This document shows positions 45,859 through 55,228 of a DNA stretch of 64,000 bases, piece after piece (the first letter of the stretch is position 1; each line of letters opens with the position of its first letter). The translations under genes and the position numbers were made by a program. The stretch is from Sphaerospermopsis sp. SIO1G1 (GTDB taxonomy: Bacteria; Cyanobacteriota; Cyanobacteriia; Cyanobacteriales; Nostocaceae): contig JAAHFX010000002.1 of NCBI GenBank assembly GCA_010672785.1, positions 806,410 to 870,409 on the forward strand, given 5' to 3'. The notes beneath the pieces are model-generated. The model did no database searches and had not been told where the DNA came from. It saw only the letters and a program-made list of their open reading frames with translations.

Positions 45859-47268
45859 TTAGTTGGTTGGTAAGTCGCGTAGGTAGTAGAATTGATAGTT
45901 TTTAATTTCTTCCCTTTTATCTCTTCCTATATATCCTGTGAGGGGTGATGATAGTTCTATTAATATTTCTTGTACTATTTCATCAGTTAAGTTTGATTTG
46001 TTGATGGCGTTGTAGTGTGTACGAATTTCTATGATTGTGACACAATTTTGGTTGTTTAATTGGGTCATTTCTTTGACTACTTGGATGATTTGCGATCGCA
46101 ATTTTATTTCTTGTGCTACTTTTTCTATATATTCGTTGATTTTATCATCTATTTGACCAGGTTCTAAATAGTCTTTTAATTCTATTAGGTTTATTGCACC
46201 TGGATATTTTGCTTTTAGTTCTACTAATTTTTGTAATGTCATTGCTTTAATAACGCTGGTTTTTGATATTTTGGCAGATTTAATTAAGGATGATTTTAAT
46301 TGTTTGGTGGGTTCACCAGGTCCAATAATTAAGCGTACTGCTTGCAGATAATTTTCTTGGAGATGTCTTTTCCCAATTCTATCTAATTCTTCTACTGCAC
46401 GATCTGGAATACTATTACCTGCTTTACATTCACACACTAAAGGATAAGGTTGAGAACAATATAAATCTAATCCTCCTGCACCTCCTTTATAATTTTCTTC
46501 TATTTTAAATCCTAAAAATTCTAAACTTTGACGGGAGATGTTTTCAAAGTCTGTACCCGCTTGATAGTTACTTTTTTTCTCTTCAAATTCTATGCTTCTA
46601 TCTCCTAAAGATGCTATAGTTTTAATCCAAGCTAAATCAGATTTGGGGGTATTTTGAACAGGTTGGTTATTCCATCCTAAAAATACTCTAATTTCTTGTT
46701 CTAATTGTTGTGCTGTTGGGTTATTTGTAGCTATGGGTAATAATAAATTTTGTAATTCTTCTAGTTCAGGATGTAGGGGAGGTTGGCGGTTTTCTAGTTG
46801 TTGTTTGCGTTGGTTAAATATATGATCGCTTAATACGGGTTTTGTTTCAGATACGGAAATAGTATTAGGTAAAGGTGCAAATTTTCCTAGTTTTTCTTGA
46901 ATGTTGGGAATAGCTGAAATTTCTAAAGGTTTATCTAAGTAATAAACTCGTAAATATGCTAGGAAAATATTTTGATATTGCTGTATTATCTCTGCAAATG
47001 TTTTGATATTCCAAATTGTTAATTTAGAGATTATATCTAGTTGTGCTGTTTGATCTAGAATTTGACACAGTTCACATTTAGCCCATACTTTGATAAAAGT
47101 TATATTTGATGAAACATTAATAGGATAAAGATAAAATCTTTGTCCAGGACGAATAAACATTTTAGGTAAAGCTGCTATTGTTCTCCCTTGTATTAGTGCT
47201 TCAACATCAGTAAAAGGTAAACATAATGCTGTGGGAAGTGAAAAGGACTGATTCATGATTATGGACAT
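45859..47268 (-). CDS. PD-(D/E)XK nuclease-like protein, last gene of a candidate defence module
   Basis: A 469-residue protein. The N-terminal 150 residues (IQGRTIAALPKMFIRPGQRFYLYP) are of unknown family and could be a small recognition domain. Residues about 238-350 form a restriction-endonuclease-like core: helix glutamate E242, D268 (GGLDLY) and E280-C281-K282 (LVCECKAG), the order of the PD-(D/E)XK catalytic site. The C-terminal 100 residues are helical. The gene starts at the last base of the upstream ATPase stop (TAATG), so the two are translationally coupled. Function as a DNA-cutting effector is inferred from motifs and context. Confidence 0.75.
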   Translation of the reverse strand: MSIIMNQSFSLPTALCLPFTDVEALIQGRTIAALPKMFIRPGQRFYLYPINVSSNITFIKVWAKCELCQILDQTAQLDIISKLTIWNIKTFAEIIQQYQNIFLAYLRVYYLDKPLEISAIPNIQEKLGKFAPLPNTISVSETKPVLSDHIFNQRKQQLENRQPPLHPELEELQNLLLPIATNNPTAQQLEQEIRVFLGWNNQPVQNTPKSDLAWIKTIASLGDRSIEFEEKKSNYQAGTDFENISRQSLEFLGFKIEENYKGGAGGLDLYCSQPYPLVCECKAGNSIPDRAVEELDRIGKRHLQENYLQAVRLIIGPGEPTKQLKSSLIKSAKISKTSVIKAMTLQKLVELKAKYPGAINLIELKDYLEPGQIDDKINEYIEKVAQEIKLRSQIIQVVKEMTQLNNQNCVTIIEIRTHYNAINKSNLTDEIVQEILIELSSPLTGYIGRDKREEIKNYQFYYLRDLPTN

Positions 47269-48965
47269 TATATATTCAATTTAACATCATCGCTATTGTC
47301 AGCACTTTGAGGTATTCTCATTGGTAAGTCATCATCTGTTAAATTATCCGGTTCTTGTCCTGAAGGATCACTTAAAATTTCTTTAATGAGAGGATTTGTC
47401 ACAACAATTTTTCTCTGTTTAATAAATTCAAAAATCTGATCATCTGTTAATTCATAACTATCACGATTTTCCCACACAGAAAATATTGCTAAAAGTGGTT
47501 TAATATCTTGGAATTGTAAACTTACCCATTCTCCTCCTTGTTCTTTTAAAAGTTTTCTTAAATTTTTTCTAGCTTTTGCTGCATTATTATTAATTTTTTT
47601 AGAACGTACCAAGCAACCACGAGTGATATCAAAACTTTTATAGTCAATTAACTTTCCTAACGCTGTTGTGACACCCACTCCCCCTGACTGTTGTAAAACA
47701 TCTACTCCAATTTTAACTTGTTGCTGATTACCAATAATTTTAAAATCAAGATGGTTGTCATTTATAAATTCTTCTATTTTTTCAATTGTTACACCTTCTA
47801 AAGTTTCACCTATTAATCTTTCAAAACAAAATTTCAGCGAGTTAGAAATATTTTTTTCATCTTCTAATAATGAATCATCAGGATTTTGTAAATGTACTAA
47901 TTCAACTAAAAAGAATGCTTTAACAGGATTGGGATCTATTTTTGGTGGATGTGGTGGAATGTGCGGATCAACAATAGTTTCCTTTTGCAAAAAATTTTCT
48001 GCACACCATTTTAAAACTGCTCTAATAGTTGGTTTACCTTTACCAAATTCTCTCAGTTTATTTTCATTAAATGGGTAAAGAGGATGTGGAGGTATTTGTT
48101 GATACTTTTGGTAAAATTCCTGTAACCATGTTTGTACTAGTGCAACTACATGATCAGCGTTAAGATATCTTAATTCAATTGGTTGTCTATCAGATTTTTC
48201 ACTAACTAATCTATCAATTACTGCTTCCGCTTGTGGTAAATAATTAACTTGATCACGCCATGTCTCAGGATACATTGCTAATAATAAAACTCCTTTTGTA
48301 AGATTGTTATATAAATCTTTGGATAAATTAGCAATTACCTGTGCTGCGGTAAATCCATTATCTGCAATGTCAGCAATATCTAATTCATCAAAACAAATCA
48401 CAGGAACTCGATAATCACTGACAATATCTAAAATCTGTCTAACATTATTTAATGATTGAGTTTCTTTGTCACCATCGGTAATATTTGGTAATCCCATTAA
48501 CTGAGCTTGTTCTTCTGGTATTTCTTTTCCTGATAACCAGAAATTTGCAGGGTTAATATGATTTTGAGAAAGTGTCCATAAAATTGCTTGAATTATATAA
48601 ATATTACTAATATTAGGCTTTTTGATTTCAATGTTTGTTCTTAATTTATCAACTACTTTATGAGAATATTTATCTAACAAGGTGGGAAATATTTTACGAA
48701 TATACTGTTCTGTAGTATATTTCCATCCTATCGCTTCATTAATTAGTTCTGCTGCTATTTCTTGAAATGGCATTATATTCGGCCTGACAGATGCTCTCAA
48801 ACTAGAGGTGACACTTTCTAAAAACTGACATTGAATTTTATTTAAATTATCATACTTACTCATATAAATAAATACACCATCATTTCCTGTTTGTAATTGA
48901 TGACGTATTCTACTAATAATATGACTTTTTCCTAATCCTTTTTCTGCTGTAATTGTGATTCCCAC
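47268..48965 (-). CDS. AAA-like ATPase, main part (separated from its N terminus by a frameshift)
   Basis: A 565-codon frame. It begins at GTG 48965 inside the phosphate-binding strand: GITITAEKGLGKSH holds the Walker A (A-x4-G-K-S), VPVICFDELDIADIADNG the Walker B, and VLLLAMYPETWRD a sensor-1-like strand; LYPFNENKLREFGKGKPTIRAVLKWC resembles the lid helices of Orc/Cdc6-type ATPases. Its first residues are not a natural protein start: the missing N terminus is encoded just before, in another frame (see 48932-49150). A single-base change in a run of six T (48989-48994) would join them. It lies between the winged-helix gene and the nuclease gene, in one operon. Confidence 0.75.
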   Translation of the reverse strand: MGITITAEKGLGKSHIISRIRHQLQTGNDGVFIYMSKYDNLNKIQCQFLESVTSSLRASVRPNIMPFQEIAAELINEAIGWKYTTEQYIRKIFPTLLDKYSHKVVDKLRTNIEIKKPNISNIYIIQAILWTLSQNHINPANFWLSGKEIPEEQAQLMGLPNITDGDKETQSLNNVRQILDIVSDYRVPVICFDELDIADIADNGFTAAQVIANLSKDLYNNLTKGVLLLAMYPETWRDQVNYLPQAEAVIDRLVSEKSDRQPIELRYLNADHVVALVQTWLQEFYQKYQQIPPHPLYPFNENKLREFGKGKPTIRAVLKWCAENFLQKETIVDPHIPPHPPKIDPNPVKAFFLVELVHLQNPDDSLLEDEKNISNSLKFCFERLIGETLEGVTIEKIEEFINDNHLDFKIIGNQQQVKIGVDVLQQSGGVGVTTALGKLIDYKSFDITRGCLVRSKKINNNAAKARKNLRKLLKEQGGEWVSLQFQDIKPLLAIFSVWENRDSYELTDDQIFEFIKQRKIVVTNPLIKEILSDPSGQEPDNLTDDDLPMRIPQSADNSDDVKLNI

Positions 48966-49150
48966 CGTTTGCAGTTGACCTTGATTAATTTTTTAATTGC
49001 ATCAAATACAGCATTAGAAGCATGAGCATTAATTGCAGAAACATCAGGAAAACTTTTACCCCATATTTGTTGAGGTCTCACAACAATGTGACCTGCAAAT
49101 GGGTTATAATTTTTAATTAGTTGATCAACTTTTGATGTGTCAGAATTCAT
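48932..49150 (-). CDS. AAA-like ATPase, N-terminal fragment
   Basis: A 72-codon frame from ATG 49150 (MNSDTSKVDQLIKNYNPF), preceded by a good ribosome binding site AAGGAAAT. It runs through FPDVSAINAHASNAVFDAIKKL and then out of phase over the Walker A DNA. Adding one A to the A-run (six T on the plus strand, 48989-48994), or a -1 slip there, gives DAIKKINQGQLQTVGITITA and a continuous ATPase of about 640 residues. The ORF can be extended to 49186. Either an assembly error, a real broken gene, or programmed slippage. Confidence 0.7.
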   Translation of the reverse strand: MNSDTSKVDQLIKNYNPFAGHIVVRPQQIWGKSFPDVSAINAHASNAVFDAIKKLIKVNCKRWESQLQQKKD

Positions 49151-49224
49151 AATAATTTCCTTGTATATAGGATGGTTATTTTGCAATAAAACTAAACTAG
49201 AATCATATTAAGCTTGGATCTTTT

Positions 49225-49902
49225 TTAGTTTTTCAATAGTCGAGCATAACAACGTAAACCATCTAATTCTGTACTCACAGAATCTTCTATTTTATCTGGT
49301 GCGCTATCTTCTACACTTCCTCCTTGCAGTTGAAAAATATCATCAGCTTGCATTTCTAATAACCAATCATTAAATTCTGTTCTACTCACACGCTCTCCCA
49401 TTGTTCTTCTGATCCGATAAATAGGTACTAAATTATTAAAGTTATATTCATAGTTCAACTTGTCATAAACTTCCAAAACTAGAGCTTGAAACTCTTCATA
49501 AGAACTAATTACTGCTTCATCCGCAATAACAGGTTTGTCTACAACAACATCAAACTGACGAAACCAGCGTAATAAAGAATTCGCAACCCAAGTACCAATA
49601 GTCTTACCTTCTTTAAACTTAAATTCATCACTACGCAAACCAGCACCTAATACCTCTAAACCGATAGGGGAAGTAAGAGTATAACTAACACCTGAACCTT
49701 TTTTAGCAACAATAATAGCTCCCTGTAGTTCCAAATCCTGTAAAATACCTTGATAATCAGACATTTTCTGACCTTTGGAAACTATCCGCTTTGTCAATTT
49801 TCCCCTAGCTACCTTTTGCTCACTTCCTCCCAAATCCCACAAAGCTAACAATAAACGAGTTTGAACGTAACTTGTCTGTAAATCCTTTACTTGAGAACTC
49901 AT
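49225..49902 (-). CDS. Winged-helix DNA-binding-like protein, first gene of the candidate module
   Basis: A 225-residue protein with an N-terminal winged-helix-like fold: helices RLLLALWDLGG, KLTKRIVSKG and YQGILQDLELQGAIIV followed by a strand pair KGSGVSYTLTSPIGLEVL. The C-terminal half is helical and ends in an acidic stretch. The fold would bind DNA or act as an ATPase partner. It lies 74 bases before the ATPase start on the same strand. No family name is recognised. Confidence 0.7.
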   Translation of the reverse strand: MSSQVKDLQTSYVQTRLLLALWDLGGSEQKVARGKLTKRIVSKGQKMSDYQGILQDLELQGAIIVAKKGSGVSYTLTSPIGLEVLGAGLRSDEFKFKEGKTIGTWVANSLLRWFRQFDVVVDKPVIADEAVISSYEEFQALVLEVYDKLNYEYNFNNLVPIYRIRRTMGERVSRTEFNDWLLEMQADDIFQLQGGSVEDSAPDKIEDSVSTELDGLRCYARLLKN

Positions 49903-50388
49903 ATTTATGTATGTTAAATAACTGTTATTATTGTAATAATAATTGTAATCTTTGTGTCACTACACCTTCAAAATTGTTATATTTTCTCGATCTTGCTTAT
50001 AAAAGTTGCAAACTTTAGCCACAAAAAGCAACTGAGAATTTACGTAAATTATAAAATTGTCTGAATCAGGATAACCTGCTGTGCAGCTAAATTGGATATG
50101 ATGGTCTTGGGGAAAAGATACTTGAAACACTCTGAAATTTTGACTTTTGACTTGCTGTTGTGCATTTTAAATGCACGACAACTTATCCAGTATTTGAAGA
50201 TGCACAGGATGGTTTTTTATCATTCTTAAATAGATAAAATTAATAAAAATGTTTTTTGCAATTTTTCGTTATTAATTTTTTTAACCCTTATTTTTCCTCT
50301 AAAAAATAAAAATTATAATTCATAAAAAATTAAAAATATAAATCCTAAAAATCCTTAAATCTTGGACATCTTGATTCAGACAAAATAT
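49903..50388. other. Spacer upstream of the candidate module
   Basis: No gene seen. A near-perfect palindrome, GTTGTGCATTT (50157-50167) against AAATGCACGAC (50169-50179), lies about 255 bases before the winged-helix start and could be an operator or a cruciform. The region next to the upstream gene is very AT-rich. Confidence 0.45.
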
Positions 50389-51522
50389 TTAACCCCACAA
50401 CCTTCTCCTAGATTTCCCATTCAATCTTTCATGGGTATCTTTCAACAAATTAGGAATATCTAAATTTTCAGGACATCTCGGTAAACAATCACCACATTCT
50501 GTACATTTATTTCCCTTCATTCCTGGAAACCAATGACCAGCATTTTCAAACATTGCATAACGATACTTACCATAATCATTCATATCATAAGCAACTGCTA
50601 AATTTCTCAATCTCAAAACTTCGGGAATATTGATGTTTTCAGGACAGGGTAAACAAGCATAACATTGACTACATTTATCACTTCCTAAAACTTGATTCTT
50701 TTCATCCTCTAAGTTTTTAAAAACTTTAACTTCTTCCAAACTCAGTTCATTAATATGATCAGCAACCTCTAAAGGTGTAATTAATTCCTCTGGAGTTGCA
50801 GCACCTATACTTAAAGTTGTAATTCTTGAATCACTCAATAAAAACCGATAATTTAACTCTAAAGGTGTAAAAGGTTGACACAACTCCTTTAATTTATTCG
50901 GTGGTGTATACAGTTGTCCTCCTTTATCAGCAGGAGAAATAATAAACACACCCATATTTTTATCATTAGCTGCTTGAACAGCTAAATTATTACGTTGGAA
51001 AAAATAATAATAATGCAGATTTACAAACTCAAACAAATCAGTATTAATTGCGGCCAAAATAATTTCTAAAGTGCCATGAGTAGAAAAACCAATATGTTTA
51101 ACTCTACCATCATCCATAGCTTTATGAATAGCTTGCATACAGCCATTTTTAGCTTCTACCCATTCTAAATGTTGTTGAGTATTTAAACCATGAATACCCA
51201 AACAATCTAAATAATCTAAATTTAACCGTTGTAAAGATTGATCAATAGCTCTTTCCATCTGATCAGCATCAGCAGAGGGAGGAATTTTAGTAGTAATATA
51301 TAGTTGATTTCTGGGTACAGATAAACCATGTTTAATAGCTGTACCTAAATACTCCTCACTTTTGCCATAATCCCTAGCAGTTTCTATATGATTAATTCCT
51401 AAAGATAAAGCTTTTTCAATAGTTTGATGGGCAACTTCTACGTTTGCCAAATAACGCATTGTTCCCAAGGAAAATACAGATAAATTTAACTTAGTTTTAC
51501 CAAAACAGCGATACTTCATCAC
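50389..51522 (-). CDS. Aldo/keto reductase with C-terminal two-cluster ferredoxin domain
   Basis: A 377-residue protein: an aldo/keto reductase barrel (residues 1-270; HIETARDYG holds D and Y, LYITTKIPP the K, LGIHGLN the H) followed by a ferredoxin-like tail with two 4Fe-4S motifs, CSQCYACLPCP and CTECGDCLPRCP. This fused form is common in bacteria and probably uses electrons from Fe-S carriers, substrate unknown. ATG at 51522. Separated by about 240 bases, with a heptamer array, from the bifunctional nuclease gene. Confidence 0.9.
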   Translation of the reverse strand: MMKYRCFGKTKLNLSVFSLGTMRYLANVEVAHQTIEKALSLGINHIETARDYGKSEEYLGTAIKHGLSVPRNQLYITTKIPPSADADQMERAIDQSLQRLNLDYLDCLGIHGLNTQQHLEWVEAKNGCMQAIHKAMDDGRVKHIGFSTHGTLEIILAAINTDLFEFVNLHYYYFFQRNNLAVQAANDKNMGVFIISPADKGGQLYTPPNKLKELCQPFTPLELNYRFLLSDSRITTLSIGAATPEELITPLEVADHINELSLEEVKVFKNLEDEKNQVLGSDKCSQCYACLPCPENINIPEVLRLRNLAVAYDMNDYGKYRYAMFENAGHWFPGMKGNKCTECGDCLPRCPENLDIPNLLKDTHERLNGKSRRRLWG

Positions 51523-51636
51523 AATATAGCTCAGATAGCGTTTCCCAGTCTATTTCCTATTCCCTATAAAAACCTTATATCTTATAAGCATGGAAATTGT
51601 TATATCTAACAGTTAACAGTCAAAGAACAGATAACC

Positions 51637-51764
51637 AATAACTGATAACTGCTAACTGCTAACTACTAACTACTAACTGATAACTGCTAACTACTAACTG
51701 ATAACTGCTAACTGATAACTGCTAACTGCTAACTGTTAACTGATAACTGCTAACTGATAACTGA
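51637..51764. repeat. Heptanucleotide tandem repeat (STRR), unit AACTGAT/AACTGCT
   Basis: About 18 heptamers AACTGAT, AACTGCT and AACTACT. AACTGAT is the reverse complement of the ATCAGTT unit at 37911-38121, so this is the same family inserted the other way round. The array touches the stop codon of the nuclease gene at 51766. Confidence 0.9.
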
Positions 51765-51765
51765 T

Positions 51766-52263
51766 TTAACCTTCAGTATTATCAAATCGCTTAATCAAAT
51801 CTTCCGGACTAAGATTAGACACAAATTCACGAAAGGCCTGCTGTTCTGCTTCATCCGCATCACGATCAACAGGAATAGAAGCATCCGCAACTACTTCTTC
51901 CATTACCCAAATTGGTGTATTTGTACGTAAAGCAATAGCGATCGCATCACTAGGACGAGAATCAATCTCTTTTTTGACATCTCCCTGCTGTAAGATTAAC
52001 GCAGCATAAAATGTATCCTTTTGTAAGGAATGAATAATTACCTTATCTAAAGTCATGTCCCATGCTTCTAAGACATTGACCATTAAATCATGAGTTAAAG
52101 GTCTAGGGGGTTTTTGATGATCCAATGCACCCATAATTGCCTTAGCTTGCTCCTGACCAATATATATCGGTAATGCTCGACGATCCAAGCTATCTTTCAG
52201 GAGTACAATTGGGCTACGGGTTATAGCATCTAATGCTATACCAGCGACTTTCATTTCAATCAT
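51766..52263 (-). CDS. Bifunctional nuclease family protein (DUF151)
   Basis: A 165-residue BFN-domain protein of the family with DNase and RNase activity described in plants and bacteria. The conserved VLLKDSLDRRALPIYIGQEQA and DSRPSDAIAIALRTNTPIWV blocks are present, with acidic residues suited to metal binding. The ribosome binding site GAGGG is 7 bases before ATG 52263. The heptamer array directly follows the stop. Confidence 0.88.
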   Translation of the reverse strand: MIEMKVAGIALDAITRSPIVLLKDSLDRRALPIYIGQEQAKAIMGALDHQKPPRPLTHDLMVNVLEAWDMTLDKVIIHSLQKDTFYAALILQQGDVKKEIDSRPSDAIAIALRTNTPIWVMEEVVADASIPVDRDADEAEQQAFREFVSNLSPEDLIKRFDNTEG

Positions 52264-52603
52264 TGGTTAACCCTCTATAATCTTTTCATCATTTGAGTGA
52301 TATGTTGCAAATAATACCCTTGATTGGGTTTTTAAGACGGAAGTAAACATAGGGCTTTTCTTCTCTATAATTGCTTCTATTAAACTCCGAACTGGTGGTG
52401 AAAACCAGAGTAGGTTAATTCGCTCTCCTAAAAAAATAGTCGTCTTACCCAAGTATGCCGTGAGATTGATGTTATTGTGGCAATGTTAATCAACTGCAAA
52501 AAATCCTAAAATTATCTATAAAGGTTTTACATTTATGGTGAGAATAATCAGTTAAGTTTCGCCAAAATTAAGCAATAAATAGAGTTACTTTAGCAGCAAA
52601 ACC
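52264..52603. other. Divergent promoter region, no RNA motif seen
   Basis: Region between the bifunctional nuclease (leftward) and riboflavin synthase (rightward). No FMN riboswitch could be recognised by eye. A 61-codon leftward frame here is not supported. Confidence 0.4.
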
Positions 52604-53260
52604 GTGTTTACAGGATTAATTCAAGGATTAGGTACGATCCAACCCTTATCTTCAAATACTTGGCAAATTACTTTTGTGAGTAATTTAGAGGCAATTATGC
52701 AAGATTTAGCCTATGGTGATAGTGTGGCAATAGATGGAGTATGTTTAACAGTTGAAGACATTTTAAAAGACGGTTTTATTGCTACCGCTTCACCAGAAAC
52801 ATTACGTCGCACAACTTTAGGTAGACAAGAAACCCAAACCCAATATGTCAACCTAGAACCGTCACTGCGAGTTGGTGGTAAAGTTGGAGGTCATTTTGTG
52901 ATGGGCCATGTAGATGGAATGGGCCAGTTAATTTCCGCAGAACAGACGGCGACATCTTGGGAAATGACTTTTGTAGCACCAGAAGCGATCGCTCGTTACA
53001 TCGTCCCCAAAGGTAGTATTGCCATCAACGGTATTAGTTTAACCGTAGCCACTTATCAGCCTGAAACTTCCCAATTTACCGTAGCAGTCATTCCCCTTAC
53101 CTATTCAGAAACTAACCTCAGTTGTTTAAATCCAGGAAGTTGGGTAAATCTAGAAGCAGACATCCTGGGTAAATATGTAGAGAAGTTCATTTCCCCAGTG
53201 AAAACATCTCATCAAGAAGAGATTACACCCGCATTTCTGATAGAAAACGGGTATTTGTAA
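52604..53260 (+). CDS. ribE: Riboflavin synthase alpha chain
   Basis: A 218-residue riboflavin synthase, which joins two lumazine molecules to make riboflavin. The start MFTGLIQGLG is the standard N terminus, from a GTG at 52604. The two-fold repeated lumazine-binding domain is visible: SVAIDGVCLTV in the first half and SIAINGISLTV in the second, with GHFVMGHVDG in between. Single gene; the STRR-type GGGTGCA array follows its stop. Confidence 0.95.
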   Translation: MFTGLIQGLGTIQPLSSNTWQITFVSNLEAIMQDLAYGDSVAIDGVCLTVEDILKDGFIATASPETLRRTTLGRQETQTQYVNLEPSLRVGGKVGGHFVMGHVDGMGQLISAEQTATSWEMTFVAPEAIARYIVPKGSIAINGISLTVATYQPETSQFTVAVIPLTYSETNLSCLNPGSWVNLEADILGKYVEKFISPVKTSHQEEITPAFLIENGYL

Positions 53261-53289
53261 TTAATTTTCAGGAGTTCAGACAAATCTAG

Positions 53290-53344
53290 GCAGGGTGCAG
53301 GGTGCAGGGTGCAGGGTGCAGGGTGCAGGGTGCAGGGTGCAGGG
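53290..53344. repeat. Heptanucleotide tandem repeat, unit GGGTGCA, about 7 copies
   Basis: GGGTGCA repeated without break after ribE. A partial inverse (CTCCCTGCTCCCTGCACC, 53493-53510) lies 150 bases on, so the transcript could fold into a long hairpin between two convergent genes. Confidence 0.88.
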
Positions 53345-53536
53345 AGAAAATTGTCATTTTCTTAACTTTAGCTCTCTTGTCACCCGTTCATAGAGAATAG
53401 ATTCTCTGCCTTATAGCTCAAGTCTGTTAAAACGGAATAGTTCATGCAGTATAGAGGTTTTACCTCAAGTGAAAGTAAACCCTACCCCCATGCTCCCTGC
53501 TCCCTGCACCCTGCCTCTTAACTCCTTGTTGCCTTG

Positions 53537-55228
53537 CTACTGATAATTTTTGGTGTTATTTGTATTGTTACGGCTGTACAACAAATTGTTTAAACCAGCT
53601 TGTAACTTCACACCAGGATCAACAGCAACCCAACCATTAGAAGTAAGGTGACGAACTTCAAAGTGGAGGTGAGGGCCAGTGGAATTGCCGGTGTTACCAA
53701 CTCTACCAATTACCATTCCTGGTTCTACCAATTGTCCAGGACGAACCAAAATTTCTGACATATGAGCGTACAGAGTTTGTTGAGCGGAACTGTGGTTAAT
53801 CGTCACAGTTAAACCATAACCACCTAACCAGTCAGCAATTTCCACTTGGCCTTTAGCAGCCGCCAAAATTGGTGTACCTGTAGGTGCGCCCATATCTGTA
53901 CCTGCGTGGAAGCGGCGATTGCCTGTAATAGGATGTATCCGCCAGCCAAATAGAGAAGTTACAGGAGCAGCAAAAGATAAGGGGAACATGATCCCAGAAC
54001 TGTTACCATAAGCAACGGTACTACGGTAAGGAATTTGTGGTAGCACGGAAGCCAAAGCAAAATCATAGGATACCTGACTTGGACGTGGTGCTACATTACC
54101 CTCAGTCATAGGTGCTGGTAAAGTACCAAAGCTAGGTGCTACAGGTACTGTATTCACCCTTTTGGTTGATGCAAACTCACTAGGTTTAGGAATGAAGCGG
54201 TTACGACGAGAGGAAGATTTTGTAGAACTTCTAGATACAGCTTGAGGATTGGTAGCACGCCATGTTTGCTTCCTATTCACAGCAGTTGCAACAGCTTTAA
54301 CCACATTATTTTTGGGTTTGGGTTTAGATGTTACTGCTACTTTGGTTTTAGCTGGAACAGTCTTGTATCTGGGAGTTTCACTTTTCTTAATCCAACTAGG
54401 AACAGATTTCTTGGGTGCATTAGCTACTGTAGGGGTTTTTGGAGCTTTCCGGCTACAAGCACCACCTGCAATTTCTCGTTTAGAAAAAATGGCTTCGCAT
54501 CCTGTAGAGCGATCTTTAACTACCACAGAACTGGGTGGTTGGTATTTTCTAGTCCTAGAAGCTGTGCGAGTTCTGGGAGCTTTGTATTCTGTGGGATCAA
54601 TGTAGGAGTTATTGTAATCCTTAACTTTACTAGTAGTTGCACCACCAATTGTTTCTCGCCTTCTCGCTGGTTGAGCGACTTTAGCAGGTACTCTTAATTT
54701 GGTAGCGGTAGGAGTTTTCACCTTACGAACTGGTGATTTTCCTACCTGGGTTTTCCTAGTTCTGATAGTAACAGCAGGTGATTTTTTCTTAGTTGATGAT
54801 TTTCTTACCTGGGCTTTCCTAGTTCTGATAGTAGTAACAGCAGGTGATTTCTTCTTCGCCTTTGATGGTGATTTAGGTACAACTTCTGTTGATTTCTTCT
54901 TCGCCTTTGATGGTGATTTAGGTACAACTTCTGTTTTTTTGCGGACAACTCTTCTCTGTTTGAGTTTCTGCTTTAATCTAGCTCGCCGTTCCGCAAAACT
55001 GGGTTTGGACTTTGTAGTAACTTTTTGTGGTTGGGAATTTTCTACTGTGGGAACAGTGATTTTGACAGATGATTCTGTTTGTGCAAATACAAAGCCACCA
55101 CTGAGAAGACTAACACTACTCAACCATCCAAGACTTTGGGCTGGTAAAGTAGATGCAAAGCGTCTTTTGGTTAAACCTTGAGTCCGCTGACTGGGGCGGT
55201 TATGGGCAGATTTATCTGGCTGCGTCAT
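53537..55228 (-). CDS. M23 family metallopeptidase with long basic linker
   Basis: A 563-residue envelope peptidase. Near the N terminus is a signal-anchor-like segment (about 32-50, SLGWLSSVSLLSGGFVFAQ), then a 330-residue low-complexity region rich in Lys, Arg, Thr, Ser and Pro with repeats, then the catalytic M23 domain (about 405-550). The zinc site is H-x3-D in RFHAGTDMG and H-x-H in GPHLHFEVRH. M23 enzymes cut peptidoglycan cross-links; the basic linker probably binds cell wall or DNA. A 45-bp direct DNA repeat (54846-54890 and 54891-54935) duplicates the SPSKAKKKSTEVVPK segment. Confidence 0.9.
   Translation of the reverse strand: MTQPDKSAHNRPSQRTQGLTKRRFASTLPAQSLGWLSSVSLLSGGFVFAQTESSVKITVPTVENSQPQKVTTKSKPSFAERRARLKQKLKQRRVVRKKTEVVPKSPSKAKKKSTEVVPKSPSKAKKKSPAVTTIRTRKAQVRKSSTKKKSPAVTIRTRKTQVGKSPVRKVKTPTATKLRVPAKVAQPARRRETIGGATTSKVKDYNNSYIDPTEYKAPRTRTASRTRKYQPPSSVVVKDRSTGCEAIFSKREIAGGACSRKAPKTPTVANAPKKSVPSWIKKSETPRYKTVPAKTKVAVTSKPKPKNNVVKAVATAVNRKQTWRATNPQAVSRSSTKSSSRRNRFIPKPSEFASTKRVNTVPVAPSFGTLPAPMTEGNVAPRPSQVSYDFALASVLPQIPYRSTVAYGNSSGIMFPLSFAAPVTSLFGWRIHPITGNRRFHAGTDMGAPTGTPILAAAKGQVEIADWLGGYGLTVTINHSSAQQTLYAHMSEILVRPGQLVEPGMVIGRVGNTGNSTGPHLHFEVRHLTSNGWVAVDPGVKLQAGLNNLLYSRNNTNNTKNYQ
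54846..54935. repeat. Perfect 45-bp tandem duplication inside the M23 gene
   Basis: Two adjacent identical copies starting GATTTCTTCTTCGCCTTTG. In-frame, so it lengthens the Lys/Ser linker by 15 residues. Confidence 0.88.

Noticed and set aside
52267..52452. 61-codon leftward frame before the bifunctional nuclease
   Set aside because: It holds the ribosome binding site of that gene at its end, has no recognisable sequence, and covers the promoter region.
52264..52603. Possible FMN riboswitch before ribE
   Set aside because: The conserved RFN element could not be found by eye in this 340-base region.
54242..55181. Long rightward frames opposite the M23 peptidase
   Set aside because: Antisense shadows of a low-complexity, Lys/Arg/Thr-rich coding region.
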